Under the pieces are notes generated by a model. The model saw only the letters and a program-made list of their open reading frames with translations, did not search any database and was not told where the DNA came from. A program made the position numbers and the translations under genes. A stretch of 64,000 bases of DNA from Phycisphaerales bacterium (lineage in GTDB: Bacteria; Planctomycetota; Phycisphaerae; UBA1845; Fen-1342): the NCBI GenBank assembly GCA_016716475.1, contig JADJWG010000002.1, positions 682,001 through 746,000 on the forward strand. Direction: 5' to 3'. This document shows, piece after piece, positions 28,296 to 36,501 of this stretch. How positions within the stretch are numbered: the stretch's first letter is position 1; the number at the start of each line of letters is the position of its first letter.

Positions 28296-29510
28296 TTATT
28301 TTTCCAAGGACTGGAAGTAGGGGATCAGAACTGCACGCCGCGTTGCTCGCATGTTCTGTTGGGCTTCATTCTGACGCGCGAGGTCCGTGTCGTCGCGCGA
28401 ATCAAACAGCGAAGCATAAGCAAATACGCAGAAATGGCCCGTCAGTTCCCGAGCAATCTCGACCTGTGCCCGCACGGCCTCGGCGGCTTCCGTCGGTGTT
28501 TTCCCGGCGTGGCGACCGAACCACAGGCCCGGGACGACCTCTGCCGGCAACTGGGTCTCCGGGCCTTTGGGCAACCAGGCATTCATCCGTTCCCGGAAAA
28601 CCTGCGGATCGTCGGTGTAATTCATGATGAAGGCGGCGTCGAGCAGGCCTTCCTGCACCCAGCGCCGGCTGTCCTGGAAGTAACGCTCCCTGGCACGGTC
28701 GGGGTTCGATGTGACGGCTGCGGTCAGTGCGGCGCGTGGGCGGACTCGGCGCAGCATGGCATGGATGTCAGTGACCAGGGTGGTGAGGCATTCCGCCCGC
28801 CATGCAACCCACGCGTCGGCATCGTCTTCCGGGTTTTTGCCTGTGGCCGCCCTGAATAGCGCGCGGGTGGCGGGGTCGTGCGGATAGTCGATGTCGCTGC
28901 CCGCGGGTGTGGCCGGTGGCTCATTGGGAAAGCGGATGTAATCCATGTGCAGGCCATCGATGGGGTAACGCTCGGCGATCTCCTGGAAGACGGACACGAG
29001 GTACTCACGCACTTCCGGCAGGCAGGGGTTGACACTGACATAAAAGCTGCTGAGCTTCTGTCGCTCACCATGCTGGTCATACCAGAACCAATCCGGGTGC
29101 GTATGGTAGAGTTGCTTGGGATGGCTCGGTGGGTTGGTACCGCGCCAAGCAGGCATCACATTGACCCACGCGTGCAGCGCGACGCGACGCTCGCGGGCCT
29201 GAGCGCAAGCCGTCGCGAGTGGATCAAAGCCCGGATCCTCGAAGCCGAACTGCTCCGCCCAGGGCTCGAGGTTGGATGGGTAGAACACCGTGGCGTTGCC
29301 CCGCACCTGGAAGAGGACGGTGTTGAAACCGGCGTCAGCACACTGGTCGATAATGCGTTTCACATCGTCGGCCGACTTGAAGTCGGACCGCGTGACCCAG
29401 ATGGCCCGGATTTCCGGATCGAGGCGGGCGCCGGCGCAGCCGGTACCGAGCACGAGCAGCGTGAGCGCTGCGGTCAGGATCCCCACGCGGGCACATCGTT
29501 TGAATTGCAT
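28296..29510 (-). CDS. GHL10 (DUF187/YngK-like) glycosidase-like lipoprotein
   Basis: The 404-residue lipoprotein (lipobox VLGTGC, Cys near 25) carries a TIM-barrel GHL10 domain: EIRAIWVTRSDF, NTVLFQVRGNATVFYPS, ALHAWVNVMP, the family motif YPIDGLHMDYIRFP, and LLDAAFIMNYTDD. Known members are glycoside-hydrolase-like proteins tied to peptidoglycan or exopolysaccharide; proof of substrate is scarce. It lies 38 bases after the SSS symporter and almost certainly shares its transcript with murQ, which points to muramyl glycans. Start at ATG 29510 is supported by GAGGAGGAG just upstream. Confidence 0.85.
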   Translation of the reverse strand: MQFKRCARVGILTAALTLLVLGTGCAGARLDPEIRAIWVTRSDFKSADDVKRIIDQCADAGFNTVLFQVRGNATVFYPSNLEPWAEQFGFEDPGFDPLATACAQARERRVALHAWVNVMPAWRGTNPPSHPKQLYHTHPDWFWYDQHGERQKLSSFYVSVNPCLPEVREYLVSVFQEIAERYPIDGLHMDYIRFPNEPPATPAGSDIDYPHDPATRALFRAATGKNPEDDADAWVAWRAECLTTLVTDIHAMLRRVRPRAALTAAVTSNPDRARERYFQDSRRWVQEGLLDAAFIMNYTDDPQVFRERMNAWLPKGPETQLPAEVVPGLWFGRHAGKTPTEAAEAVRAQVEIARELTGHFCVFAYASLFDSRDDTDLARQNEAQQNMRATRRAVLIPYFQSLEK

Positions 29511-29548
29511 GGTACTCCTCCTCTGCATGCGCCAGCCCGACGGAGTTG

Positions 29549-31504
29549 TCAGGTGGAAGCCGTTTCAGATTCCTGCGCCTTGGGGCGCGCCAGCAGGTAG
29601 CCCCAGATGAACGTGATCAGACTGCCGAGCGGGACCTGCCAAGGCCAGGCGAGGGTCAACTTCACGGTCTCGCCGCGATCGTTGGTGCCTTCCCACTGGC
29701 CGTAAAGTTGCAACATAAGCATGAGGCCGATGCCGAGCAGCAGCAACACGCCCTCGCGCAGCACGCGGTTGAGGTTCTGAAGGTGTTGGGGCTGCTGGGC
29801 GATATCGAGCATCCACGCAAGAAGCAGCGCGGCAGCCAGTCCGATGCACGCGTACAACGTCCAGTCCTGGTGCCAGATGACCGCGAAGACACACATCACG
29901 CCGAGCGGGCCGGCATACATGAAGCCGCGGCCGTCGATCTTCAATGGCAGGAAGGCCAGCAGGAAACCCGCGAGCAACGGGCCCTGTGCGTAGCCCGCCA
30001 TCGCGAGGGCGAGATCGAGAATGGACGGGTACTCTTTGGCCGCCGCCTGCGCCAGGAACGCCGTGCCCGCGAGCACCGCGCCCCAGCACAGCACGAACAC
30101 ACGGCTGACCAGCACGGAGCGGCGATCTTCCGCGTCGGATTCGATGGGGGGGGGCACGAATTTCGGAGCACGGGCATACCTCAGCGGTTGGGCGGCCCGG
30201 TCATCAGGTACGCGGGGGGGCGCGGAACCTGACAGCGTCATGCGAGCGGCGAGAAAACGTTGCCGTAACGGTTGGTAGAACGCGGCCATGGTGGTCTGAC
30301 TCAGCGCCGCGAGGATGCTGGTCAGACTGGAGACGGCGGCAGCGAAGATCGCTGCGATAATCAGCCCACTAAGGCCGGGGCGGATGGCTTCGACGATGAA
30401 AATCGGAAAGATGCGGTCCCCCTTCTCCTGGTACTTCATAAACGCTTCGCCCCGCAAGCGAGGAAAGTCGGGATGGGCGAGTGCCTCGGGCGCCGCGGCG
30501 ATTTCGGCTGCGCTGGGGGCCTCCCGGTAATAGGCGTACAACGCAACACCGACGAGGGCAACGGCAATGGTGACGAACTGGCTCGCGGCACTGCTGATGA
30601 TGGCCCAGCGGGCGGCCCGTTGCGTCTTGCAGCAGAACATGCGCTGGGCGAGGAGTTGATCCGTGCCGTAGGCGCCCAGGCCGCCCCAGGTGCTGGCGAT
30701 GACGGCCGTCCAGATCGTGAACGGCCGGGCCGGGCTGGGGTCAAAGTTGAAGAAGGTGAACTTACCCCACGGCCCGGAGTCCTTGGCAGCCCAACCGATA
30801 CGCAGCAATTCGCCGAAATCCCCCTGCAAGGCGAGCGTTGCAGTGACTAAGGCGACAATCGATCCGGCGAGAAACACGAGAAAGAGAATTGCGTCTGTCC
30901 AGATGACGGTAGCGATACCGCCAATGAGGGTCCATACGACCGCTACGATCGTAATACAGATCACGGCGACGGCCAGTGGGGCGAGGTGGGTCGCATCGGC
31001 GACGACTTGCAACTGGTCTCCCAAAACAACGAGCAGGATCTCCGCGGTGAGGTAGACGCGGGCCCCCTGCGCGAGCATGCCACCAAGGATGAAGAGCGCG
31101 GTGGTCATGCCCCGGACAGGGCTGCCGAGTTGGTTGCCCATGTAGTCGTAGGGGCTGTAGATCTCGCGTTTGTAATAGGCCGGGACGAGCACGTAGCCCA
31201 CGATGATGCGGGCGAAAAACGAACCGAAAATCCCGAGCTGCAGGTACTCCATGTTGCCGCCCGGGCGGAAAACGAGGAACGGTACGATCACAAAGGTGAC
31301 AGCGCTGATCTCCGTCGCGATGATCGACGCGCTGACCGCGTACCACGGCAGCTTGCGCCCGCCCAGGAAGTAATCGCGGATCGTCGCCTGTTTCCCCGCC
31401 ATCAGTGTGCCGATCAGGGTCGTCACGAGGAGGTAGGCAGCGACAATCAACCAGTCGAAGGCGGTGAATTGCGCGCTTAAGCTTGCCAGGAATGGTTCGC
31501 TCAT
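29549..31504 (-). CDS. Sodium:solute symporter (SSS family), candidate MurNAc importer
   Basis: The 651-residue protein has 13 or more membrane helices and SSS features: DWLIVAAYLLVTTLIG, the DYFLGGRKLPW motif near residue 45, ISAVTFVIVP, and GGLGAYGTDQLLAQRMF. A cytoplasmic loop with acidic/basic residues (about 420-455) interrupts the C-terminal helices. Its ATG overlaps the murQ stop (ATGA), so the two are translated together. In Tannerella forsythia an SSS transporter (MurT) beside murQ imports N-acetylmuramic acid. By analogy this one may do the same; the substrate is inference from context. Confidence 0.85.
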   Translation of the reverse strand: MSEPFLASLSAQFTAFDWLIVAAYLLVTTLIGTLMAGKQATIRDYFLGGRKLPWYAVSASIIATEISAVTFVIVPFLVFRPGGNMEYLQLGIFGSFFARIIVGYVLVPAYYKREIYSPYDYMGNQLGSPVRGMTTALFILGGMLAQGARVYLTAEILLVVLGDQLQVVADATHLAPLAVAVICITIVAVVWTLIGGIATVIWTDAILFLVFLAGSIVALVTATLALQGDFGELLRIGWAAKDSGPWGKFTFFNFDPSPARPFTIWTAVIASTWGGLGAYGTDQLLAQRMFCCKTQRAARWAIISSAASQFVTIAVALVGVALYAYYREAPSAAEIAAAPEALAHPDFPRLRGEAFMKYQEKGDRIFPIFIVEAIRPGLSGLIIAAIFAAAVSSLTSILAALSQTTMAAFYQPLRQRFLAARMTLSGSAPPRVPDDRAAQPLRYARAPKFVPPPIESDAEDRRSVLVSRVFVLCWGAVLAGTAFLAQAAAKEYPSILDLALAMAGYAQGPLLAGFLLAFLPLKIDGRGFMYAGPLGVMCVFAVIWHQDWTLYACIGLAAALLLAWMLDIAQQPQHLQNLNRVLREGVLLLLGIGLMLMLQLYGQWEGTNDRGETVKLTLAWPWQVPLGSLITFIWGYLLARPKAQESETAST

Positions 31505-32409
31505 GCCTCGCCAGCTTCCAGAATGGGTGTCACGTGCCCCCGCGCCGCCACCAGCAACGCCTCGGCAGTGCTGCGATCGACGCCGCGCACATGCATCACC
31601 AGCGCGGTCTTTACGTGTCCGCCGGCGGCCTCCAGCAATGCTACAGCCGGGGTCCGCTCAAGGCCCGTGACCGCCATGATCATGCGTGTGCCACGGTCAA
31701 CCAGCTTGCGATTGGCGCGTGTATTCACGTCGACCATCAGGTTCTGGTAAACCTTGCCGATACGCACCATCGCGATCGTCGTGATCATGTTCAGCACGAG
31801 CTTGGTCGCGGTTCCGGCTTTCATCCGCGTACTGCCTGTGATCACTTCGGGTCCGACCAGCACCCGGATGGATACGTCGGCATCATCCGGCACATCTTCC
31901 GGCTTTACACAGCCGAAGAAGATCGTGCGGGCCCCGCGTTCCTTGGCGCGCTGTAAAGCGCCATGAACATAGGGTGTCGTGCCACCGGTGGTGATGCCCA
32001 TGACGACATCGCGCGCCTCGACCCCCAGCTCATCCATCGCCCGGGCGCCGTCGTCGGCGTGGTCCTCCGCACCCTCAACGGCGCGCCGCAGGGCATCCCA
32101 CCCGCCCGCAATCACACCTTGTACCATGCGCGGCTCGGAGAGAAAGGTCGGTGGGCACTCCGACGCGTCGAGCACGCCCAGTCGGCCGCTTGTGCCGGCG
32201 CCGACGTAGATCAGCCGCCCGCCGGATTCAAAGGCAGCGACTACGAATTCGATCGCGCGGCAGATCTCGACCTTGGCGGCCGCGACCTTGGCTGGAATCG
32301 TCGCGTCCTCGCTATTCAGCAGATCGACGGCTGCGGGGATGGACATCCGATCAATGTGGGTCGAATGGGGATTACGCAACTCGGTGAGCAGATGGCCGCG
32401 GTCCTGCAT
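31501..32409 (-). CDS. murQ: N-acetylmuramic acid 6-phosphate etherase
   Basis: The 302-residue SIS-domain lyase removes D-lactate from MurNAc-6-phosphate to give GlcNAc-6-phosphate in cell-wall recycling. Seen: LLTELRNPHSTHIDRMS (family LxTExxNPxSxxID), the signature GAGTSGRLGVLDASECPPT, GITTGGTTPYVHGAL and GSTRMKAGTATKLVLNM. Length matches E. coli MurQ (298). No MurNAc kinase (AmgK/MurK/AnmK) lies nearby. It heads a minus-strand run with the SSS symporter and GHL10 gene and is divergent from an amidase gene across a 278-base spacer. GGAG is nine bases before the ATG. Confidence 0.95.
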   Translation of the reverse strand: MQDRGHLLTELRNPHSTHIDRMSIPAAVDLLNSEDATIPAKVAAAKVEICRAIEFVVAAFESGGRLIYVGAGTSGRLGVLDASECPPTFLSEPRMVQGVIAGGWDALRRAVEGAEDHADDGARAMDELGVEARDVVMGITTGGTTPYVHGALQRAKERGARTIFFGCVKPEDVPDDADVSIRVLVGPEVITGSTRMKAGTATKLVLNMITTIAMVRIGKVYQNLMVDVNTRANRKLVDRGTRMIMAVTGLERTPAVALLEAAGGHVKTALVMHVRGVDRSTAEALLVAARGHVTPILEAGEA

Positions 32410-32687
32410 GCTCGATGGCTCCGCGCGACGAAAAGACTCGAAACCCGCCAGCGGCGGGGAGGCCGCTTAGTTTGGCCGAAGTGGGCAGGGCGTGCAACTT
32501 GCGTGCACGGTCGTGGTGCCGGAAGCGCGGAAATACCGGGGGTACCGGCGGGGGTAGACCGGGGCAGTTTTGCCCAACTGCCCCCGGTCCGTTGGATGGT
32601 CAGCGAGCCCATTCTCGCATTGAAGGGATGTCGCTGTTAACCTCTCAACGCCGCTAGCCGTGCAGGGCTGCCGGGAAGGAGTACGTG

Positions 32688-33827
32688 ATGACCTTACGGG
32701 ATAAGAGTGTCGTGGGACTGTTAGTTCTTTTGGCGATTACCATGACGAGTTGCCGTACACCAGCGGACACCCGATCGCAGGTCGCGACGCACGCGGAAGA
32801 GGCCCCCGCGGTGGTCGATCCGCAGCTCGCGATCGACACACTCTATCCCGCGCCGCCGGATTATGCGGAAAGACGCATGGCGGAGGGCGACTACCCGATC
32901 CCGCTGTACGCGAAGTTCCTGCGAGGTGTGCGTATCTGTCTTGATCCCGGCCATGGCGGGGATGCGCACCAGCGCGGCTTCAAGCGCGGCCCCACGGGCG
33001 TGCGTGAGGCGGAGATGAACCTGCGTGTCGCCCAGTATCTGCGCGTGTTGCTGGAGGTGGCCGGGGCGGAGGTGCGGCTGACGCGTGAGGACGACGTGGA
33101 TTCAACGCTGCGCGAACGGGCGGACGTCGCGAACGAATGGAACGCGGACTTGTTCATCTCGCTGCACCACAACGCGATCAGTAACCGCCCGCAGGTGAAC
33201 TACACGACCGTCTGGTATCACCGCGACGTGGATTACCGGCCAGCCAATCTGGACCTGGCGCGGTACCTGTGCGATGGGCTGCTGGATGCGTTGCAACTGC
33301 CGCAAATCACGGATGTACCTCTCAAGAGCGATCAGCTCATGTACGAAGCCGGTTTCGGGATTCTGCGGCACGCCCGCGTAACGGCGGCGCTGACGGAAAG
33401 CTCTTTTTTTACCAACCCGGAGGAGGAGCAGCGCCTTCGTGATCCGGAGTACAACCTGCAAGAGGCCTATGGACTGTTCCTGGGGCTGGCGCGGTACACA
33501 GCCGCGGGCCTGCCGCGAGCTTACTTGCGTATACCCGAGGATGGTGTGCTGCCGGCGGATAGCACACAGACCCTGGTTTTTGAACTTGACGATGGATTGC
33601 GGTCGCGACGCGCGTGGGGACACGACCGGCAGATGATCTTGAGCGACACGATCGTGGTGCGAGTAGCGGGCCAGGTCGTGCCGCACGCCTTCGACAATGA
33701 CGGGTACACGCTGGAAGTGCCCTGGCCGGAAGGCCTGCCTCCGGGTGAGTACGCTGTGGAAGTGCAGTTCATGAACAATAACAAGAATTCGGTTCTGGAC
33801 CCGCATTTTCAGGTGACGGCGGAATAG
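32688..33827 (+). CDS. N-acetylmuramoyl-L-alanine amidase (Amidase_3), lipoprotein-like
   Basis: The 379-residue zinc amidase has a hydrophobic leader ending TMTSC (a possible lipobox), then a full Amidase_3 domain (about 80-275): RICLDPGHGGD, the metal Glu in GVREAEMNLRVAQ, RLTREDD, FISLHHNAI, and catalytic Glu in ALTESSFFTN. The last 90 residues form a small beta domain without a recognised name. Start: AAGGAG at 32676-32681 is six bases from ATG 32688 and only three from GTG 32685. It is divergent from murQ, consistent with a cell-wall turnover locus. Confidence 0.92.
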   Translation: MTLRDKSVVGLLVLLAITMTSCRTPADTRSQVATHAEEAPAVVDPQLAIDTLYPAPPDYAERRMAEGDYPIPLYAKFLRGVRICLDPGHGGDAHQRGFKRGPTGVREAEMNLRVAQYLRVLLEVAGAEVRLTREDDVDSTLRERADVANEWNADLFISLHHNAISNRPQVNYTTVWYHRDVDYRPANLDLARYLCDGLLDALQLPQITDVPLKSDQLMYEAGFGILRHARVTAALTESSFFTNPEEEQRLRDPEYNLQEAYGLFLGLARYTAAGLPRAYLRIPEDGVLPADSTQTLVFELDDGLRSRRAWGHDRQMILSDTIVVRVAGQVVPHAFDNDGYTLEVPWPEGLPPGEYAVEVQFMNNNKNSVLDPHFQVTAE

Positions 33828-34157
33828 TGACCAGGCGAACCCGGGGTGTCGTGGACTGCCATGAAACGGTTCACGACAATGATCTCTACGGCCCGTCGGC
33901 ACATCCTGTCCGATAGATTCTTCGGACGGCGTGCATTGCGCGGTTGCGCCGCCGCGTGAAATTCGCGCAGCCATTGAATGTCAGCCGTGGCTGTGCTAGC
34001 TTATATAATGTAGAGCGCGCGTTGCCGGACGGTGTACTGGTCTGGCGCGCTTGAGCTTCCATGCGAGGCGGTGTCTCGCGCATGTCTCTCTTGGTGCAGT
34101 GTAATGGTGATCATAGTGAGCGCCGCGAAATGTGCGGCGCGCGTACGGGGGCGCGGG
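33828..34157. other. 330-base spacer before the prepilin-like gene
   Basis: No gene is seen. It contains a short inverted repeat just after the amidase (GTCGTG near 33848 with CACGAC near 33873) and a perfect TATAAT box at 34004-34009, listed separately. In-frame ATGs at 34032 and 34104 could extend the prepilin frame upstream, but the signal sequence argues against it. Confidence 0.45.
33981..34009 (+). promoter_or_regulatory. Promoter for the prepilin-like gene, TCAGCC-17-TATAAT
   Basis: TATAAT at 34004-34009 is a perfect -10 box in a GC-rich setting. Seventeen bases upstream lies TCAGCC (33981-33986). It is not a standard -35, but the groEL promoter has the identical pair with identical spacing. 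Transcription would start near 34016, leaving a leader of about 140 bases. Confidence 0.5.
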
Positions 34158-35192
34158 ATGATGATCATGCCTAGGAATTGTCGGCGGACACACGCGTTTA
34201 CCCTGATCGAGCTGTTGGTCGTCGTGGCGATCATCGCGCTCCTGATCTCGATTCTGTTGCCAGCGCTCAGCCAGGCGCGCGAGCAAACCCGCTCCGTGAA
34301 ATGCCTGGCCAACTTGCGCACCTTGGGACAGGGCGTTGTAACCTATGCGGCTGAGGAGAAAGACACGCTTCCTGGCCCACTGCACCCCGCGGTGTACCGC
34401 AACCAGGGCATCAAGGCGCTGACTGACCACCCCCATTATCCGATCTCGATTGCGCAGGCCACCGCTTACCAGGAGCGCTACCTGACCTTCAAGCTGCGGC
34501 GTTCTTTCAGCGACAGCCACGAGTGGGAGAACAGCGTCAGCGATCAGGTTTCGACCTGCCCGGCTTCCGCCGGCCAGAATCCGGATTCCAACTTCACGAG
34601 CTTCTGGCAGAAAACCAACCGGCAGGTTTACCCCACGCACTACGTGATTAACAACGTCTGGCCGAACGGCGAAACCGCCGCCGACGTGGGCTCGGGCGCA
34701 GTCGGCAATGTGCGGGCTACGAATCCGCCGTGTTACTTCGGACTGAGCCCGGCGCCGGGCAGCTCGGCCGCCACGTATGATCGGGCGGCTCGTTTGTATC
34801 CGCCGCAGAAGATCTCGCGTATTAACCGGGCCTCGGAGGAGTGGATGATCGCCGATGCCTGGCACCGTGCCCGTACGCAGGCCGGCTACCCGGGTCTGCA
34901 GCAGGAAGGGCCTTACCAGGTGGGGTGGACCGGAGAGTCGTTGCCGAACTACGCGCCGCACTTCTCCCGTCGCAGCTATACTTTCAACTCCACCAACGAG
35001 CGCAATTCCGAATCGGATCAGATTCGCCGTTCCAAAAAGGACGGTCGCACGAATACCGTATTCTTCGATGGCCATGCGGAGTCCGTGCGTTCGAAGACGT
35101 TCACGGCTAACGGCTTCGAGCTGCTCTATGGTTTCCCCGGTACGGTGAACTACAACCCGGCCGAGATGCCGCCGGTGGGCGCCTGGAAGTAA
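34158..35192 (+). CDS. Prepilin-like protein with type II/IV N-methylation motif
   Basis: About 344 residues. A short basic leader is followed by the class III signal HAFTLIELLVVVAIIALLIS, cut by prepilin peptidase, and the long hydrophobic helix. The rest is a pseudopilin-like globular domain with Cys in VKCLANLRTLGQG, ending with NTVFFDGHAESVRS, the planctomycete H-x9-DG-type tail. Known: such genes are present in many copies in planctomycetes and may make short surface pseudopili or anchor to type II secretion; their role is unsettled. ATGs lie at 34158, 34161 and 34167 and the exact one is open. No secretion-machine gene is adjacent. Confidence 0.85.
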   Translation: MMIMPRNCRRTHAFTLIELLVVVAIIALLISILLPALSQAREQTRSVKCLANLRTLGQGVVTYAAEEKDTLPGPLHPAVYRNQGIKALTDHPHYPISIAQATAYQERYLTFKLRRSFSDSHEWENSVSDQVSTCPASAGQNPDSNFTSFWQKTNRQVYPTHYVINNVWPNGETAADVGSGAVGNVRATNPPCYFGLSPAPGSSAATYDRAARLYPPQKISRINRASEEWMIADAWHRARTQAGYPGLQQEGPYQVGWTGESLPNYAPHFSRRSYTFNSTNERNSESDQIRRSKKDGRTNTVFFDGHAESVRSKTFTANGFELLYGFPGTVNYNPAEMPPVGAWK

Positions 35193-35193
35193 A

Positions 35194-35260
35194 GGCGGAC
35201 GGCTTCCGCCGCAGTCCCGAAAGCTCTCGACGCCCTGCGTGGCCTGCGCCGCGCAGGGCG
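35194..35260 (+). terminator. Two hairpins after the prepilin-like gene
   Basis: GGCGGA/TCCGCC (35194-35199 and 35205-35210) starts one base after the stop codon. A second, stronger stem CGCCCTGCG/CGCAGGGCG (35231-35239 and 35252-35260) follows with a 12-base loop. There is no long T-run, so this is a likely but imperfect transcription end. Confidence 0.4.
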
Positions 35261-35406
35261 TGCTGTTAAGTGCAGGCCGTTGTGCGCCGCGATGGGTGCA
35301 AAGGCATGTGCGGGTAGACGGGGGCTTCCGTCGTCGGTACGCTCCGCCGTGTTGCGGATCGCGAGGCCGCATACGCACTGCACGCCTGCTCGGAGGCCGT
35401 GTTTCC

Positions 35407-36411
35407 ATGAAACCATCGTTACCCATTCATGCGTGCCTGCTGCTGTGCTTGTGGGGAATTGGCCTGCTGGTGGGCTGTGCCGCCCCTGGTCCCTACGGTC
35501 AGCCGGGCGAACCCTTGCAGCGGCTGGGGGACGAGATCGTTGTTTGTGGCCAGTTCTTCCACACCGGGGCTCCGGTGGTGCTCTGGCTGGATGCGGGCGG
35601 CTACGACGCGTACCGCGCACACCGTCACTTCAATCCGGCGGAGGAACTGCCGTCGGATCCGGTGAGCAAGTCGCCGGTCCGCTTTAGCACGTATCGGCGG
35701 CACCTGCCGGAGGATGTCGCCGCATATGTCCGGACAAACGGCTGGGATCTGCCGCTCTTGCAGGAGTGGGTGGATTTGTTCGTGATCCACTATGACGCCT
35801 GCGGGACAGCGCGACGATGTTTCGAAGTTCTGCACGATCTTCGTGGCCTCAGCGTGCATTTCATGCTGGATGTAGACGGCACGATCTACCAGACGCTGGA
35901 TCTCAAGGAGCGCGCCTGGCACGCCGGCACCGCCAATGATCGCAGCGTGGGGATCGAGATTGCGAATATCGGTGCGTACCGTGACACCAAGGTGCTGGAC
36001 CAGTGGTATACGCAGGATGAGCAGGGCCGTACCGTCATGCAGTTTCCGGCAGGGCTTGGCGCGACGGGCATCCGCACGCCGGATTTCGTCGGCCGGCCGA
36101 GCCGGAATGAGCTGGTGCGCGGCGCGATTCACGGCCGCGAGTTGATGCAGTACGACCTCACGGATGCGCAGTATGAGTCGCTGATCAAGCTGACGGCCAC
36201 GCTGTGCCAGGTGCTGCCGCGAATCGCCGCGGAGTATCCCCGGGACGCGGAGGGCCAACTGCGGCTCGATGAACTGACCGCGGATGAAATCATCGCATTC
36301 AGCGGCCTCATCGGCCACTGGCATATTACGGCGGGCAAGGTCGATCCTGGGCCGGCGTTCGACTGGGATCGCGTCTTGCACGGGGTGCGCGTCGAAATGC
36401 TCCGACGGTAG
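35407..36411 (+). CDS. AmpD-like N-acetylmuramoyl-L-alanine amidase (Amidase_2), lipoprotein
   Basis: The 334-residue protein has a lipoprotein signal (LLVGC, Cys near 25). After a linker comes an Amidase_2/PGRP-type domain (about 115-300): FVIHYDACGTARRCFEVLH (first His ligand), HFMLDVDGTIYQTLDLKERAWHAG (His and Tyr), SVGIEIANIG, and IIAFSGLIGHWHITAGKVDPGPAFDW with the last ligands. It hydrolyses the MurNAc to L-Ala bond. It is the third amidase within 12 kb and belongs to a different fold from the other two. The ATG lies directly before the signal peptide; upstream in-frame codons are unlikely. Confidence 0.9.
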   Translation: MKPSLPIHACLLLCLWGIGLLVGCAAPGPYGQPGEPLQRLGDEIVVCGQFFHTGAPVVLWLDAGGYDAYRAHRHFNPAEELPSDPVSKSPVRFSTYRRHLPEDVAAYVRTNGWDLPLLQEWVDLFVIHYDACGTARRCFEVLHDLRGLSVHFMLDVDGTIYQTLDLKERAWHAGTANDRSVGIEIANIGAYRDTKVLDQWYTQDEQGRTVMQFPAGLGATGIRTPDFVGRPSRNELVRGAIHGRELMQYDLTDAQYESLIKLTATLCQVLPRIAAEYPRDAEGQLRLDELTADEIIAFSGLIGHWHITAGKVDPGPAFDWDRVLHGVRVEMLRR

Positions 36412-36501
36412 TAGTGCGAATCGGGAGCAGTTCATACCGGGCGTCGGTAGCCGGCGTGAGGAGCGTGCAGGGCGACTCACAACGTGCAGAGGGAGCAGGC
36501 G

